DNA of 64,000 bases from Callipepla californica brunnescens (taxonomy: Eukaryota; Chordata; Aves; Galliformes; Odontophoridae), in NCBI GenBank assembly GCA_023055505.1, contig JALIRH010000002.1, positions 57,966,733-58,030,732 on the forward strand, in the 5' to 3' direction. The position numbers and the translations under genes were made by a program. The notes beneath the pieces were generated by a model. That model searched no databases and was not told the DNA's origin. It saw only the letters and a list, made by a program, of their open reading frames with translations. Shown in pieces: positions 24,950-37,899 of the stretch (positions within the stretch are counted from its first letter, which is position 1; the number at the start of each line of letters is the position of its first letter).

Positions 24950-25398
24950 CACAATGACTGAGGATGGCTTATGAGACTGAATGTGTACAAGTACATGGGG
25001 CTGGATAACATGCATACCAGGGTTCTAAAGGAGTACGTCAATGTGGTTGTTGAGCCCCTCTCCATCATATTTGAAAGTTTATGGCTGTCAGATGAAGTCT
25101 CTGGGGACTGGAGAAAGGGAAACATCACTCCCATTTACAAGAAAAGGAGGAAGAAGGACCTGGGGAACTACAGGCGTCACATCTGTGTCTGGGAAGATCA
25201 TGGAACAGATCCTCTTGGGAGACATGTTAAAACACATGAAAGACAAGCGGGAGATGCAAGACAGCCCATGTGGCTTCAGCAAGGCAAGGTTTTGAGGTCA
25301 TGCCTGATCAGTGTGGTGGCACTCTATGATGGAGTGAGGCCATGGGTGGACAAAGGGATTCTATGGCTATAGGTGACATCCATGTATCTTTGTCATAC
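24950..25398 (+). mobile_element. CR1 LINE fragment, N-terminal RT domain
   Basis: Internal piece of CR1 ORF2, truncated at both ends, with no 3' tail. From 24971 the frame gives 'MRLNVYKYMGLDNMHTRV' and then a block matching the CR1 'LSIIFExSWLSGEVPxDWKKGNITPIYKKG' region (25058-25152). The reading then shifts to the frame of 25041-25295, which carries 'VSGKIMEQILLGDMLKHM', and returns to the first frame for 'ALYDGV' near 25320-25337. These are two opposite frameshifts within 150 bp. The fragment stops just before motif A (DxxxLDFxKAFD) would be reached. Not functional. Similarity to the CR1 at 37.9 kb places it in the same broad group. Confidence 0.87.
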
Positions 25399-26425
25399 TT
25401 TTTAGTTATTTCTTTTATACTTGGGTAGGTTTCTGTCCAGATGGAAGATTCAGAGGGAAATAAAGTGTGCTGATTCCTATTTGTAGGGTGGTGTTTTTAT
25501 TTTTTTTTCTTTTATTTGCCTTCTGAAAGAATGCATTGGAATTGATAGTAGCTGATTCAGGCATTATGACAAATCTACTTTTACCTGAAAAGGACTAGAG
25601 TCCTCCTGCAGCAACTGCAAGGGAAGATTACCTGAGCTTATGAGCAAATTCTCTCAGTAAGTGAATGTACTGATGAGACAAAAACATACACAGAATTGTT
25701 TTGTTTGAGAGTGAAGTTAAGTCTCAGTAGGGCCAGTGGTGAGTACTCATAAATCACCCATGTAAAAGTAAAATGGCCAGTGCAATTGCTACGGCAATAT
25801 TGAAAGGAATGGAATAATAAAGGAACTGAAATTCTTCAAAGGCTATTTGCATGTACTGGGAAAACTGTTTAGTAGAGCTTTCTCTACGTTTGTGGTACAA
25901 CAGCTGTAACTCAGACGGTGCAGACTGTTTTGTGCTGAATCTTGAATGAGCAAAGCAAATAATTACTTCTGTTCCACTGGGGAAGCTATAGGAAAATGCA
26001 TGTAGTAATCTTGATTACTAGCAATTTAGCTAGGGGATGTTACAGATCTGTTTTTGGAGGGAGACATTACCCTCTGTCCATACACAGAAAGAAAAACTAA
26101 AAGCAAATCTTTGAGTTCCTCAAAAATATTTACTAAGTATGAATTTTCATTCTCATGTTTATCATTTGCAACAGATCTTAAACTTAGAGAAGCTTAAGGA
26201 AGTGAAATAACCAGTTTTTCAGGGAAACCCTGTTGCGGCCAAATTGCTCATGTTCTGACCGTCATATCAAAGAAATTAGCTTCTGAGCTAAAGTAGGAAC
26301 TAATGGCTGAAATGGGGTTCTGTGGCATTGGCAGGGGTGGGACAGTCAGAACCCTGAAACTGGACATGGAAAATGAGATCTTTTCAGGTTGCTCAGTTTG
26401 CAATGTGAGAGTGTTTATCATCTGA
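25399..26425. other. Non-coding DNA between a CR1 fragment and a solo LTR
   Basis: No gene or repeat recognised. AT-rich, with scattered polypurine stretches. Confidence 0.4.
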
Positions 26426-26430
26426 CAAGG

Positions 26431-27318
26431 TGTAAGAGACTATCCGAATGCCATTGACCCAGAGTTTGCTGATGAACATGTCCGAACATGTCCAAGCTAG
26501 TCCTGGGCAACGGTTGTGAAATCCTTTGTCCAAGAAACAAGCAAATGGGCATGTCCTGGGGCAACGAAAGAGAGAGAAGCTGCAGCTCAATGGCAGCTGA
26601 ATGGCAGCCCAATGGCTGCTAACACTCTTTTGTTTGGTACTCATCTCCGTGGGGAGATAGCCATCTCAGGAGACACTTGCAGCACGGGATTTGTCACGTA
26701 GACTGGAGGAATCTGGAAGATAAAACAGGGGTCCTGCAGCCACGAAGATGAGGATTTTCTCCGGGGGTTTTGACTGTTGCTTCCTAGGGAGTTTTCTCTT
26801 TGGAGGGACTACCCGAGCTGATCACTGCTGCTGCCTGGAGAGGCCTTCTCTTAGGAGAGACCTCAGGAGCTGATCACTGTTCGCTGCTGCCCCTCTCGGG
26901 GTTGCCTCCCTTGCTGCTCCTCCGGTGCGGACCTGGTGCTGACCCCTCGCTGCTTCTCCGGACAACTGCTTGCTGCTCAAGGCTGCCCATCACTGCTGCT
27001 GCTCTCCCCGCTTCTGCTGCCCCTGCTCTTCGGCCTCGGACCGTCGGAGCCGCTTGCAACCGGACCGCCCCTAGGATCCTGACTGGTGACTTTCCCTGCG
27101 TTGTACAAACCCTTGCTTCTTTCCTATCTTTCCTATCGCTCACCTTCCCTTCCCCATCACCCTTAACAGTGTCCGCCTCCCCCTTCCCTATTATCCCTGG
27201 CCAATATTGGTAATAAACTGGTCGGACCAACATTTGAACCGTTGCTTCTTAATCTCACGCTGGGTATACACATAATCTTAAAGAACCTCGTCTCCCTCCT
27301 CTATATTGGAGCGTGACA
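26431..27318 (+). mobile_element. Solo LTR, 888 bp, GC-rich R/U5 (endogenous retrovirus)
   Basis: The element begins TGT and ends ACA, and is flanked by identical pentamers 'caagg' at 26426-26430 and 27319-27323, a clean 5-bp target duplication. A weak TATA-like 'gataaaac' lies near 26719-26726, and a canonical polyadenylation signal sits at 27212-27217, followed by a short U5. Between them, 26750-27200 is pyrimidine- and GC-rich and keeps many CpGs, unlike the rest of the window, which suggests a fairly young or lightly methylated insertion. Frames on both strands here (137 codons plus at 26800-27213, 119 codons minus at 26874-27233) are low-complexity L/A/P/S and R/G/E products of composition. 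There is no internal retroviral sequence. A 5-bp duplication fits class III (ERVL-like) and some class II avian families; I do not assign one. Confidence 0.86.
27212..27217 (+). terminator. Polyadenylation signal of the 888-bp solo LTR
   Basis: Canonical 'aataaa' 101 bp upstream of the LTR end, in the expected place at the end of R. Confidence 0.7.
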
Positions 27319-27323
27319 CAAGG

Positions 27324-30300
27324 TCATAGAATGGAACATTTATGGGACAAATATTTTCCTTTATAATATTTACATGCCTGCAGTGGGACAGGGAGGGCAC
27401 ATCTACTTTTAAATACACCTAGCATTTTAGTTTCATGAAGTTTTCGCATTAACAAAACTCTTAAGAATTAAGGACTTCTGTAGTGTGCTTGCTGAAATGT
27501 CTTAAGCCACAAATATCCAGTTGGGAACCACATTTGGAAAAGTGGTTATAGGCCTTACCAAAATGTGAGTTCAAGAGAGGTCTCATTATTGCAAATGTGC
27601 AGTTAATGAAAAATCACTCACAGTTTCTTGTAGCTGGTATCAAAACCTCTACAAAGAACAGAGTTCTACAGCTATTTAAGAGCCCTGGAAGTAAAAGCAC
27701 TAGGGTCTTCATGACCACAAAGGGCAAAGGAAAACTTTGGCAGTCTCTGTTATGCCAGCATGTCCTCTGAGAAGAATAAGTGATTTTAGAGAATTGAGAA
27801 GAGACAGTATCAGATGTTGCTTAAGTCGAGGAGTTTTATTTAAAGAAACTACACTGCAGACATTCTGTACTCTGTGAAAGAGATACTGCCTGCCATGCCA
27901 AAAAGTGACTTGAGCAATCTGTGTATCTTTGACCACTCTCACTATGACTGTAAACAAAAGTCCTAATTGAAATTTGAAGATATGCTCTAATGTCTGGAAG
28001 AACAAACTGCTTAACATATCTCCATTCATCTTTTGGGAAAACTCACCAGAAGTCAAGCAGTCTAATTCAGAGGTAGATACTGTCTAATTTAAAGCACGCG
28101 TCAGGTTCAAGGATGAACTTTTTAGTTTCATCTGCATACTGCTTTGTGAAGTCGAAGTGTCATTACCAGTAACAGAAGGGAAGCATGATAGAGCTCAAAT
28201 TCTAAAGATTTGAATCGTTATATCTTTTTTTTTTCCCCTCTACGTTCCAAGGAAACATTTAGGAGGAAAAAAAATAGAATAAAAGGGCTCTAAAAATCAC
28301 TGTCTTTTTCAGAGAACAGATTTCATCATCAGTTTACCCATGGGGTTCCAGATTAAAGGTTGTCCATTTCTCCAGGAATGGTTGCCAGTTGATAAATCTG
28401 ACTGCAAAGAATAAGAGTTAAAAGTGAACAAATGCAAATGGATGACTGAAGCACTAGGACTTGGTTATGCCACCAGTATGGGAAGCTGCATGACCAAGAG
28501 ATTAAATTGCAACAATATTAAGTCTCTATCTGCTCTTATTAAATAGACAGTTGTGCTGATCCTTGCATCTTTGGATGTTATTCTACAGCTTGATCTCAGA
28601 ACTGAATTATTGTCTTATTTTGGCATTATATTGTTGCCTGTGATCAGAGTGTGAGAGGACTGCTAGGGCATATTTGTGGGAGCTCTTTCAATTTGGATTT
28701 TTTATTTTTATTTTTTAAGTAACCTCATTGATTTCTGTATATGAGTATTAGAGTATTTGCATCATAAACTGTGTTGAAACACAGAGAATATCAGAAATCT
28801 GATCGATAAGAGGTTCTAATCACATGGTAGAGTGATCCATACTGAATTCTTCATGATTTTTCCTTCTAAACAAAGCTCTTTTCTCACATCCTCTATCTTC
28901 CTGTGTGTTTTCTGTTTTTCAGTTTCCATATGTATTTTCTCAAGCACATGCACACATACTCCCTGAGTCTCACTAAAATACGTCAGGGCTTTTAAAGACC
29001 TAGTGCATTGCTTTCCCAGTGCTGTACTGAACCGTGCCACACCTCAAACATACTGGAAAGGGCAGCAGAAACACTAAACACTACATTTATGGTTAATACT
29101 CTCTTCAAAATAACAACCACATTGTTTTCACAGTATTGGCCAGCTCTGCATGGCAGCAGAAAAACGAGTGCAGTTTCCTCGGTTGCCTGTCACTACAGTA
29201 TAGAGTATTTCCTGTTAAACAAAGGAGAGAAGTAATTGCAGTGCATGTGAAAAGCATGGGCTGTCTTTAACTAGTGGTTTTAGTAGAACTAAAGCTGGCT
29301 GCAAGGATATGTGGGTAATTTGGTGGTGATCTCCAGTTCATTGTTTCTGGTGGGAGAATATCTTGAGATTTTTCAAGTATTACAGTGAGCATGTGTCTCA
29401 TATTTGTTAACCACGGCTAGAGAGCTGTTTAGATAACAGTTCTGTATTTTCACTTTTGCCCTTTTGAGTTGAAAAGGAGATGCTGTTCTCCAAATAAGAT
29501 ATATAACCTCAACAGATTTTTTTTCCTGTAGTTTTAGCTGCTGTTTAGATACCAGCTGGGATGTTTACCATTTTTAAATGGTAAAACTAGGACCAGATTG
29601 GCCATGATCTGATTGGGCAGGAAGGGTGAGAGAGGGCTGTGCAGTTGAATGACAGGTCAGTGTCATGTGAACTGAAGCGTGCAAACTGTGTTGGGCTGTA
29701 GTAATTGGTGGGAAGAGATTCAACTCCCTTTGTTTTCTCCTCTCATCCAGTAAATCTATGCTTGAAAAATATCAGAGAGATTTTTTCTATCTCTATAGGT
29801 ATTTTAATGCATTTGTGAGTTTCTGATTTAACCAGAGATACATGCCAAATATTACAGTTTTCTGTGTATTACAAGTAGAAATGTGTCTGGGTAACATAGA
29901 GCTTTCATTCTGCACACCCATATTTTAGAGTAGCCTTTTCAGAAAGCAGAATCAAGTCAGATCAGGTCACAGTGCTAACTATACAGTACCTTGCGAGAAA
30001 CTCAATCAAAACCAACCAAACTTATTATAAGGCATCACAAATCATCCTGTATTAGCATCACATGGATTATTTATGAAAATGCTGTTGCTTGTCTGACAAC
30101 CTAGGTGACATTACCTCTGGAGGATGAGCATCACCATGGCAAAACAGGCATGTCACCATTAGACATTAGTCTACTGTAACTAATTTATAAGGCTGTCCTG
30201 TAATTTGTTTTGATCAGGCAGCTTGAATCTAGTTGAAGGGGATGAAAGGGAGGAGGGAGTGCAGGGAGGAGAGAGAAAGAAAATCCAGTGTTATTAACTA

Positions 30301-33300
30301 GAGAATTCAAAACTGAAAAAAAAAAATAAAGCAAAGAAAAGTGTATTTTTTCCCCTCTGTAAGTTCTGTCTTTACACACAGACGTAGTTCAGAACCTCTT
30401 AGGCAAGGTGCTGCAAAAATGTTCGCATAATGTTTCTGTGCTTTTAATTTGTTCAAGTTACTATATGATATCCATCCTCCTGTTTGCAGTTCTTTCTAGA
30501 GAAAAGAATGAATGCACACTAAAAATGACTTCGTGAAAATGACACCAAAGAGTTCCAAGTTAATCATGTTACCTCAGAGTCATATCAGGTTTATCTGTCA
30601 GGAAGGAAAAAAAAATAAACATTTCAAGCTGTGAGACTCACAAACTGAAGAAAAGATGTGAAAGTTAAGCCTTGAGAGGTGTCCTTTCTGATTTATTATG
30701 TTTTTCAGTACTATATCATAACTTAAATCTTATCTTCTAATGCAAGTTGATAGATAAAATTAAATATGAAAGAAAGAACCAATAGATTATGTGTGAAGAT
30801 GAAACTGAACATTTCTTCAGCTATAGCTGAAAGTTTGAAAAAAGACAGAAAGGTATCATAATTACATAGTACTTTATCTAACCATAAATAAGAGGCCTTG
30901 AGAGATTCCTAGTTTGCATACATCGTACCTGTGCTTGCCCTGTGAAAATGCATTCCTTTGAACTGAGATGTGCATGTCTCTCCCATAATTCAACTTTTCA
31001 GAGGAAGATACTTTCTCTGGGGAAACTGCAGGTTACTGTTCTAAAAGAAAAGATACTCTCTGCGGAGTCAGGGCCAGTAAATGCAGATATCAACAACGTT
31101 GGGAATTGTCAGAAGAGGACATTAAGGCTCTCTTACATGTCCCCAAAAAGGTTGTTTCATAGCCTGAGAGGATGCCACAATTGGTGCAGAGATTGACAAT
31201 GTTAAAGTCTTCAGTCTTCTGTTTAGCAGAAAATTTATTTCTACCAAAAGAAATGAAAGAGAGTCAAATCTTCCTTATTTATTTATTTATTTATTTTAAT
31301 TTTTAACATGCAGAATTCACACCTTTTCCTGTTTTTGTTCACCAATTCATAGCTGCAGAACAACCATTAATTCAAGTAGTAGCAAATAGATAGTTAATCT
31401 AAAAACAAAAATGGGCCTCATTCTGGAGGGCTTCCTCCAACCTTTACTGGAAAGGTTACATTGTGGAAACAGAAAGGAGGAACTTCTTCCTTTAGACCTT
31501 CTAAGCTAGGAAAGAAAAGTGACATAACAATGGGATCAAAAATGATGGGATAAGCAGTAACAGGAGCAAGGACCATATTGTGGTTGCTCTGATGAACTCT
31601 GGAGGAAAGCAGAAAGACAAATACATGGGCATAATTTGTCTGGCAGTAATGTGAGCTTTTGGTCTATAATCAAATGATAACAATTTCTTTCCCTATTTTT
31701 AACTGTTAGTGTCTCAGTTTCATGCTGTGGCTTTTGGCTGCTATATCATGCCTGGCGGTGTCTCAGCTTTTAAAATCTTGGGGGGACACATTTGAAAGTA
31801 AAAGAGAAATTGAAGAGCAGGAAGGATGCTGCTGCTGATGGTGTCTTCTCTGCATTAGCAATTTCAGCAGTTCTGAAAATAATTTGTTTTATTGAAACAA
31901 TAATAAAAAATACCAGCAAATATTAGGATTAGAGAACATGAAAGTTTCCAGCATTTAGAATAAGTTATTTGTTTCAGCAATATCATTTTTTAATTTTACT
32001 TTTGATAAGTTAATTCTTGGTTTTGTAGGTCCAGTTTTCGTCAGTCTCTCATAAATTTTACCAAATACAATATATTTCAGTCCTGGTAGTAAATAATTGA
32101 AATAATTGTGAACAGTATGGTGTTTTATCTTTTTTTTAATTATTTTTTTCTTTTTTCTTTCACCAGTGAAGTATTCAAACTACATTTGAATGTGGTACAA
32201 ATCCTCTGGGTGCTTTGTTTTGATTTGTTTTTCCCCCCTGCTCCTTCAAACTCCTTCAATTTGGGACTTTTTTCTTGGGCATTATTTCATTGTGTGTTAG
32301 TAATACTCTTAAAAAGCACTGATTAGCAGTGCCTCCCATGTATTAAGTGTTCAGTGTATCCTGATCACTTAAGGATCCTCTGTAATCTCAATTAAACTCC
32401 ATAGTAATATAAAAATAATATGGTCATTCAGTTCTGTACTGTCATCACTTTTGAAAAATCTACTATGAAAAAAACAAAAATAACAAGGCATCAGTTTTTC
32501 TTAGCTCAAGTAATGATGACATTCAGCAGTTTTGCTGAGAATTACACACAAAGTGACATTGCTCCTAGCAAGTTACTGCCCACAGAAATTCTAAAATCCA
32601 AGTTTAAAATGTGCTGTGCAAACAATACATTGTTCAGATATCCTTAAACATATCAAGTTACAACATATCCTTGCTGAATGTATTTTCTCTTTAAAGAATA
32701 TCACTGCAGTGCACGGACATTCTAAAGTGATCTTTTTACTGAACACAGATAGTAGCAGCAACAGTTCTCCCTCTATTAACACATTTGTATGTTGGTAGTG
32801 TTGTTCCATTTCCCTATGTGCTGAACTTTCATTGCTGCAGCATGTACAACCTCACCATAAAGCAAAGAAAAATCCTGAAGTAAAACTTTTCCCATTATGG
32901 AAACATACATTTGATATATCTTGTGCAAAATTGTAACTGTGCATCTTTTCTGACATTTAAACATGATGTCCACACGTAGTGTGCGGTCATGCATATAAAG
33001 TTGTTAAATGTACCCAAAACTTCAGAAAAGTAAAGTTACTTCTGCACTGTAGACTGAAGTGAGGCAAAGTAAGTCAGCTTTTCTGGAACTCTACGCTGTA
33101 GTAGTGGGACTGATTTCAGTCATCAGTTGAAATGGCTTACTCAAACTGGTGCAAGTGTTGTATCAGTTTGAAATGAATGTATACTATCAAAAATGTAATA
33201 ATATTTTTCACAGCCTTCATTAGAATTCTGTCTCTTATAGTGTGATCCACTACTGCTTTCTGCAGTATTTTTTAAAGTAAATTTAAATAAAAATATAAAC

Positions 33301-33429
33301 TGCTTATGCTATGCAAGTTATACTCATTATATTTAGGTCTGTAGTAAAATTTATATTTTATTCAATAACTGAATTTGAAAAAATGGCATTGGAAGCTGAA
33401 GAAGGCTGAAGAACACAATGTATCCAGAC
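27324..33429. other. AT-rich non-coding stretch
   Basis: About 6 kb with no recognised gene or transposon. The minus frame at 27709-28056 (115 codons) has no domain I recognise. Simple repeats include a TTTA tract near 31273-31296. A 10-bp perfect inverted repeat (tttaccattt/aaatggtaaa) lies at 29564-29585. Confidence 0.45.
31273..31296. repeat. (TTTA)n microsatellite
   Basis: Five or so tandem TTTA units read directly, flanked by T-rich DNA. Confidence 0.85.
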
Positions 33430-33735
33430 AAGTTTTTGAATGAATTTTCATAAAACCTTTATTTTCACACTGTAATAACCTTTTCAAACAAAAAGCTATC
33501 AACTCTCCTGTTCATCAAAGAGCTCTTGAACTTGTGATGTTCACGATGTGAGAAATGCTGTAAATGTTAAGCACAGGCATTTCCAACCCATCTTGTGGCT
33601 GCCCAGCACCATCATGTCAGGAGCTCTGACTCATGAGCAGTAAGTTTTTGCCCTTGGTGTGCACCCTTTGCTCACTATCAACCAAATCATTGGTGCAAGA
33701 ATTTTCAAACGGGATGTATAGAGTTGCAGCCAGAT
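33430..33735 (-). other. Unidentified low-copy-looking block
   Basis: The sequence 'catcttgtggctgcccagca' and the following GC-balanced 120 bp stand out from the AT-rich flanks. On the minus strand the block ends near an 'aataaa' (33459-33464 region), so it could be the 3' part of an old retrocopy or a repeat I do not know. No usable reading frame remains. Confidence 0.2.
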
Positions 33736-35510
33736 ATTAAATATTTGATCTTGTCTCTTTACTAGCTTTCTATGTGACCAGTTTTACCATTTTAAGCCTA
33801 GGATTTTGTGATAATCTTCACTTCCAATTCTGACAGTCTTACTAACCTGAGATTCAGATATCAGATATTTAAAAGGAAAACAAAGAAGTTGCAGCTGGTT
33901 ATGTGCCAAATACCAGAGGTAAGATCTATCCATACAAGTATCACTCACTGCAAAAGCTGGCACTGCTAAATCTAGAGATATGTAATAAATTACAACGAAA
34001 TTCCAGAATGAAAGCAGAGGACAAGAAAACAGGCAAGTAAAACCTTGTGATGTGAGCAAGTATGGATGAAGGAATGGAAAGCTGCAGGCTGAAGATATTG
34101 ACTGGTTCTCAGTTCCCAGATAATTAAAATGCAATGCACAAGGAGTGTTTTCTTTATCTGTCAGAGTCCACTATGCAGCCAGCTGGTCCAATAGACTGAC
34201 GGAAGCAAAATGTTATCTGTCTGCTACATCTCTGTTCTTTTCAGATATTGACCCAACATCCTGGAATGAAACCTATGTAGTAAAAAGGCTCCTACCTTTA
34301 TCACAAGTGCAAACTCCTATCAGAGAACTAAAGGTGGTTTCCTAAATTGTAGCTTGACAGCATTTAAATTACAGAGAAGAATTTACCAGGGAGTGTTTTG
34401 GAAGTCTTTACCAAGTGTAAATCAGTGGAATTAAACAAATCTAAGTTAAAATCATAGATATTTTGCAAAAAAATATGGTAATGACAAGCAAATGTGGTAT
34501 TAGAAATTGCTGTTCATGTATGTTCTTACTTATAGCTGAATGATAAACTGGAAAACTATGCATATGATGGAAACATTGAGCTATACCTTTCATGTTTCTC
34601 TTTTCTTCCTTCTCTATAGGTTGTGTTGGGGACAGAGGGTTAGTACTGACCGTGCATATCAAAGCTCTGCTTGCTGCCATTAGTGGCTCTGTAGACCTGT
34701 CTGATAGAAGAATACAGCACTGAAATATTGAATATTCAGTACAAACATCTGTACTGATGAAATAAGACAGCACATTCTCCTGCTGGCCCTTCTACAGCTT
34801 TCCCAAATCAAATGGCAGAGAAGGTTCAAGAACTTTGCTGGGAGAATGTAGTAATAGGAAGAGTACTGAGCATAAGGTTTTACCTCAAGGGAGAATGCTC
34901 TGAATACATTCCTGTGCTGCTTCTGTGGAAGAGATGTCCATGAAATATGCTTCAAGAAATGGACTTTTTCTTCCATTGCTCTTGAGTGGTAGAAAAGTGT
35001 TCTGGGTAACTAACTGAAGTTTGTGTTACTGAGGACTAATGACTAGTTAATCACAGTCAGACAGGAGGGAACCAGATCATTGAGTTATAACAGCTCTTGC
35101 TGTGTGGACCAAGACCAGCTTTTCTATATTTTGAACAACTGACACTCCTTTAATGGTGACATGGAAGGAAAAAAAGGCTAAAAATCACAAAGACAGATCA
35201 AACACAGTATCTCATTTAATCAGTTTTTAGTCACTCACATGATTTTGGAGGTCTGACTCACGATTTTAGAATTTTTGGTTTGCCAGCTTTGGTTCTTGTC
35301 TGTCTAAAATGATGAAGTCTTCTTAATGTGTTTCCCAGATACCCTAAGCCATTGCCATTATTTCATTTCTGTGATAAAATACATGTCTTCTTGAAAGAAC
35401 ACTACAGTAAAAACTACATCTGGCCCCACAAACTATTTAATTGTTTGATTTTCTTTTTTAAATGACGTTTCTTTCTTAATTATTTTATTTTGTATTTCTA
35501 TATATGTGGA

Positions 35511-35526
35511 TATATATATATATATA
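35511..35526. repeat. (TA)8 microsatellite
   Basis: Eight uninterrupted TA units read directly. Confidence 0.9.
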
Positions 35527-35715
35527 ATTCTAGTTATATACACTGTGTCAAAATTGTAATTTTCAATGGGTTTGGTATTTTTTAATTTATTTTTGCACTG
35601 TTGATAGGAATTAATTATTGTCATTTGTTAAATTATCTGAAATTACTTAGTAAAGTAGATCATAAACAAGTAGGATCTGCTTGTTGGGTTGTTTTTTTTT
35701 ATTATTATTTTTATT

Positions 35716-35735
35716 TTTTGTTTGTTTGTTTGTTT
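35716..35735. repeat. (TTTG)n microsatellite
   Basis: Four tandem TTTG units preceded by an AT-rich tract. Confidence 0.85.
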
Positions 35736-37899
35736 CTGATGTCAAAATTACATTATGTGAATTTGGGAAAACACAAGGGGGAGCACAAAGCAGGGCAAAA
35801 AAAAAGACTTTCATTGGCATATATTTCTGAGAGACAATAAAATCTGAATATTGCTTATCATGATCCCCACTGGGATCCTTAAGTCCACAGAATGATCCTA
35901 ATTGAATTTTCCCTGCTTAAATGGAGTATGCCCTGTTGTGAACCTGCTCTGAGCATGATGACGGGATGGGACGTCTCAGAGCATCACTTCTGAGAGACCT
36001 AGGGCCTTCCTTCTACTACCTCTATTATTTAAACAAATAACCTTGGACAAATCAATTTACATCAATCCAACCTAGTGGTTTAAAGCTCTCTCCTTTCCTT
36101 TAAAATGTCTCAATCAAGTTTAAAGTGATACTGCTTCAATAATTTATCTCTTAAGATGCACCTACATGTAACAAGAGAAATCTGTAATTTTTATTAAAAA
36201 TAGATGTTTGAAAGGGTAAATTAATGTCTGGGTCATAGCATGCATTTTCTCTTCTGAAACACGAAATGCAGACTCCCTTCGCAACACTTGTGTTTTATTT
36301 ATGCATAAATGAATTGGCAAAGCAAGATTAATATTTTTTGCTGTTTTATTTTTTAATTTATCCCAATAAGAACTTCACATTACTACATTTTTTTGTATAA
36401 AATAAAAAGAAAAATTACTCTCACAGTGAAGTTCAGCCAGATTTACTTCAGTGGTCACGTGGGATTAGTTCTTTACTCTGCCTCTTGTGTAAACACGCTT
36501 GAAATAGATGGTGTGTGCAATGATTATTTAAATTTACAAGGAAGTTGTTTGAAACTTAATGAATTAATTACTCCACTAGATAATGACTTTTTCAAGTTTT
36601 GCTCTATGAAGTTTGTCTATGAAGAATTTTCTCTAGAAAATGATCAAACTTAGATTCCTCTTATTTTGGAAAACACGTATCAATGCATGGTTGTTTTAAC
36701 TAAAGTCCTGAGTTAATCCAGATTCCTATTTTTGTGTAAAACTCTAGCATTTTATAGAAATTCTGATACTTTTATGCATTGGAATAGTCCTGTTTTCAAG
36801 TTAAGATCCCGTGTAATGTCAATATTTCTATTTTTCTTCTGAGACTTTACAAAATGAATAGTGTGTAGGGACTGACAAGGAAATTAGACAAAGCATTTAA
36901 GAATTAACAGTGCTTGGTTAACAAAGAAATCAGTATTTAAGGTTTTAAATACATAAATATGGAACTGTGTTCTTTTACTTTCTAGCAGATGAAGTTTTTG
37001 CATTTGTGATGTGAATTAATAATTTTATATTTTATCTTTGCCTTTTTCTGAGTTGTTAATTTTCCAGCTTTAATGAAGACACTGATATTTCTAGAACCAA
37101 ACAATCTAATACTATATTTACAGATTTACAGAATATTTTGTATGATACTGCCTGCATGTTCAGTGTAATAAGTATGCCTTTTAAAATACCCATAATCTGA
37201 GAAATGGTAGGATACATATAGAGTTATATTGCACAACATCCTTTAAAATTCTATTACATTTTGTTTTCACACTGTTATTCCATTAAGTTTGTATGACAAT
37301 ATTGCACCTAGCTGCAGTTGTTAAATTCTATTTGAGATATGAGCTTAGGCTCAATGGCTTGCTTAGCTCATTCCACACAGGCTACAAAGCAGTGTAAAAT
37401 TTAGCATGTTAAAGTAGCTATGTTTCCAATTTTTATCATTTGAGTTTGTGAGTTTTAAAATACCTACGATGAACAGCCAGATTTGTTAAGCGTCACATGT
37501 ACTTCCAGAAATTCTCACAAAAAGCTGAAAAAAAGAAAACATTTCATGAAAAGTGTTCAGTGTTTTGTTGTTATCCGTTTTGTCATGAGAAAATTGGAAG
37601 TCAGAAAAAAGAAACAAATAACAAATTTCTGATTTAGACTTTCTGGTCCATATTTTACATGATTTCCAGAAGCCTATAGATAGTTAGGGAGTATTTTCAA
37701 ATTTCTTAGTTTCTTCCAAGATGATTTTCAGTTGCCTAGCTAAAAGAATTCCCTTTCTCACAAGACTTTGAAGACTGCAAATTCTTTCAAATGAAAAATA
37801 AGGAGAAAGCAGAAAGAGAAATACAACAGAGTTGCCAGTTATCCTACTTGAGTTGTGTATATTCTTCCTGAGAAGAAAACAGGAATTCCTTCCAGATAT

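Larger units (their letters stand above)
33736..37899. other. AT-rich non-coding stretch
   Basis: No gene recognised. Frames at 33784-34134 (minus, 116 codons), 34441-34773 and 34680-34976 (minus) lack known domains. Contains a TA run at 35511-35526, a TTTG tract at 35716-35735 and a 9-bp inverted repeat (tgctctgag/ctcagagca) at 35945-35983. The part 36230-36650 is repeat-free and could be a weak conserved-element candidate. Confidence 0.4.

Noticed and set aside
26231..26430. LTR start at 'tgttgcggcc' (26231)
   Set aside because: No matching duplication exists at the right end for that start. Beginning at 26431 gives a perfect 'caagg' duplication on both sides.
26800..27233. Genes on either strand in the GC-rich block
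   Set aside because: Low-complexity products of LTR composition, overlapping each other on opposite strands.
27709..28056. 115-codon minus frame as a gene
   Set aside because: No domain, no splice or promoter context; within the range expected by chance in 64 kb.
34441..34976. Two overlapping minus frames (110 and 98 codons)
   Set aside because: Different frames of the same stop-poor patch, no known domain, no supporting context.
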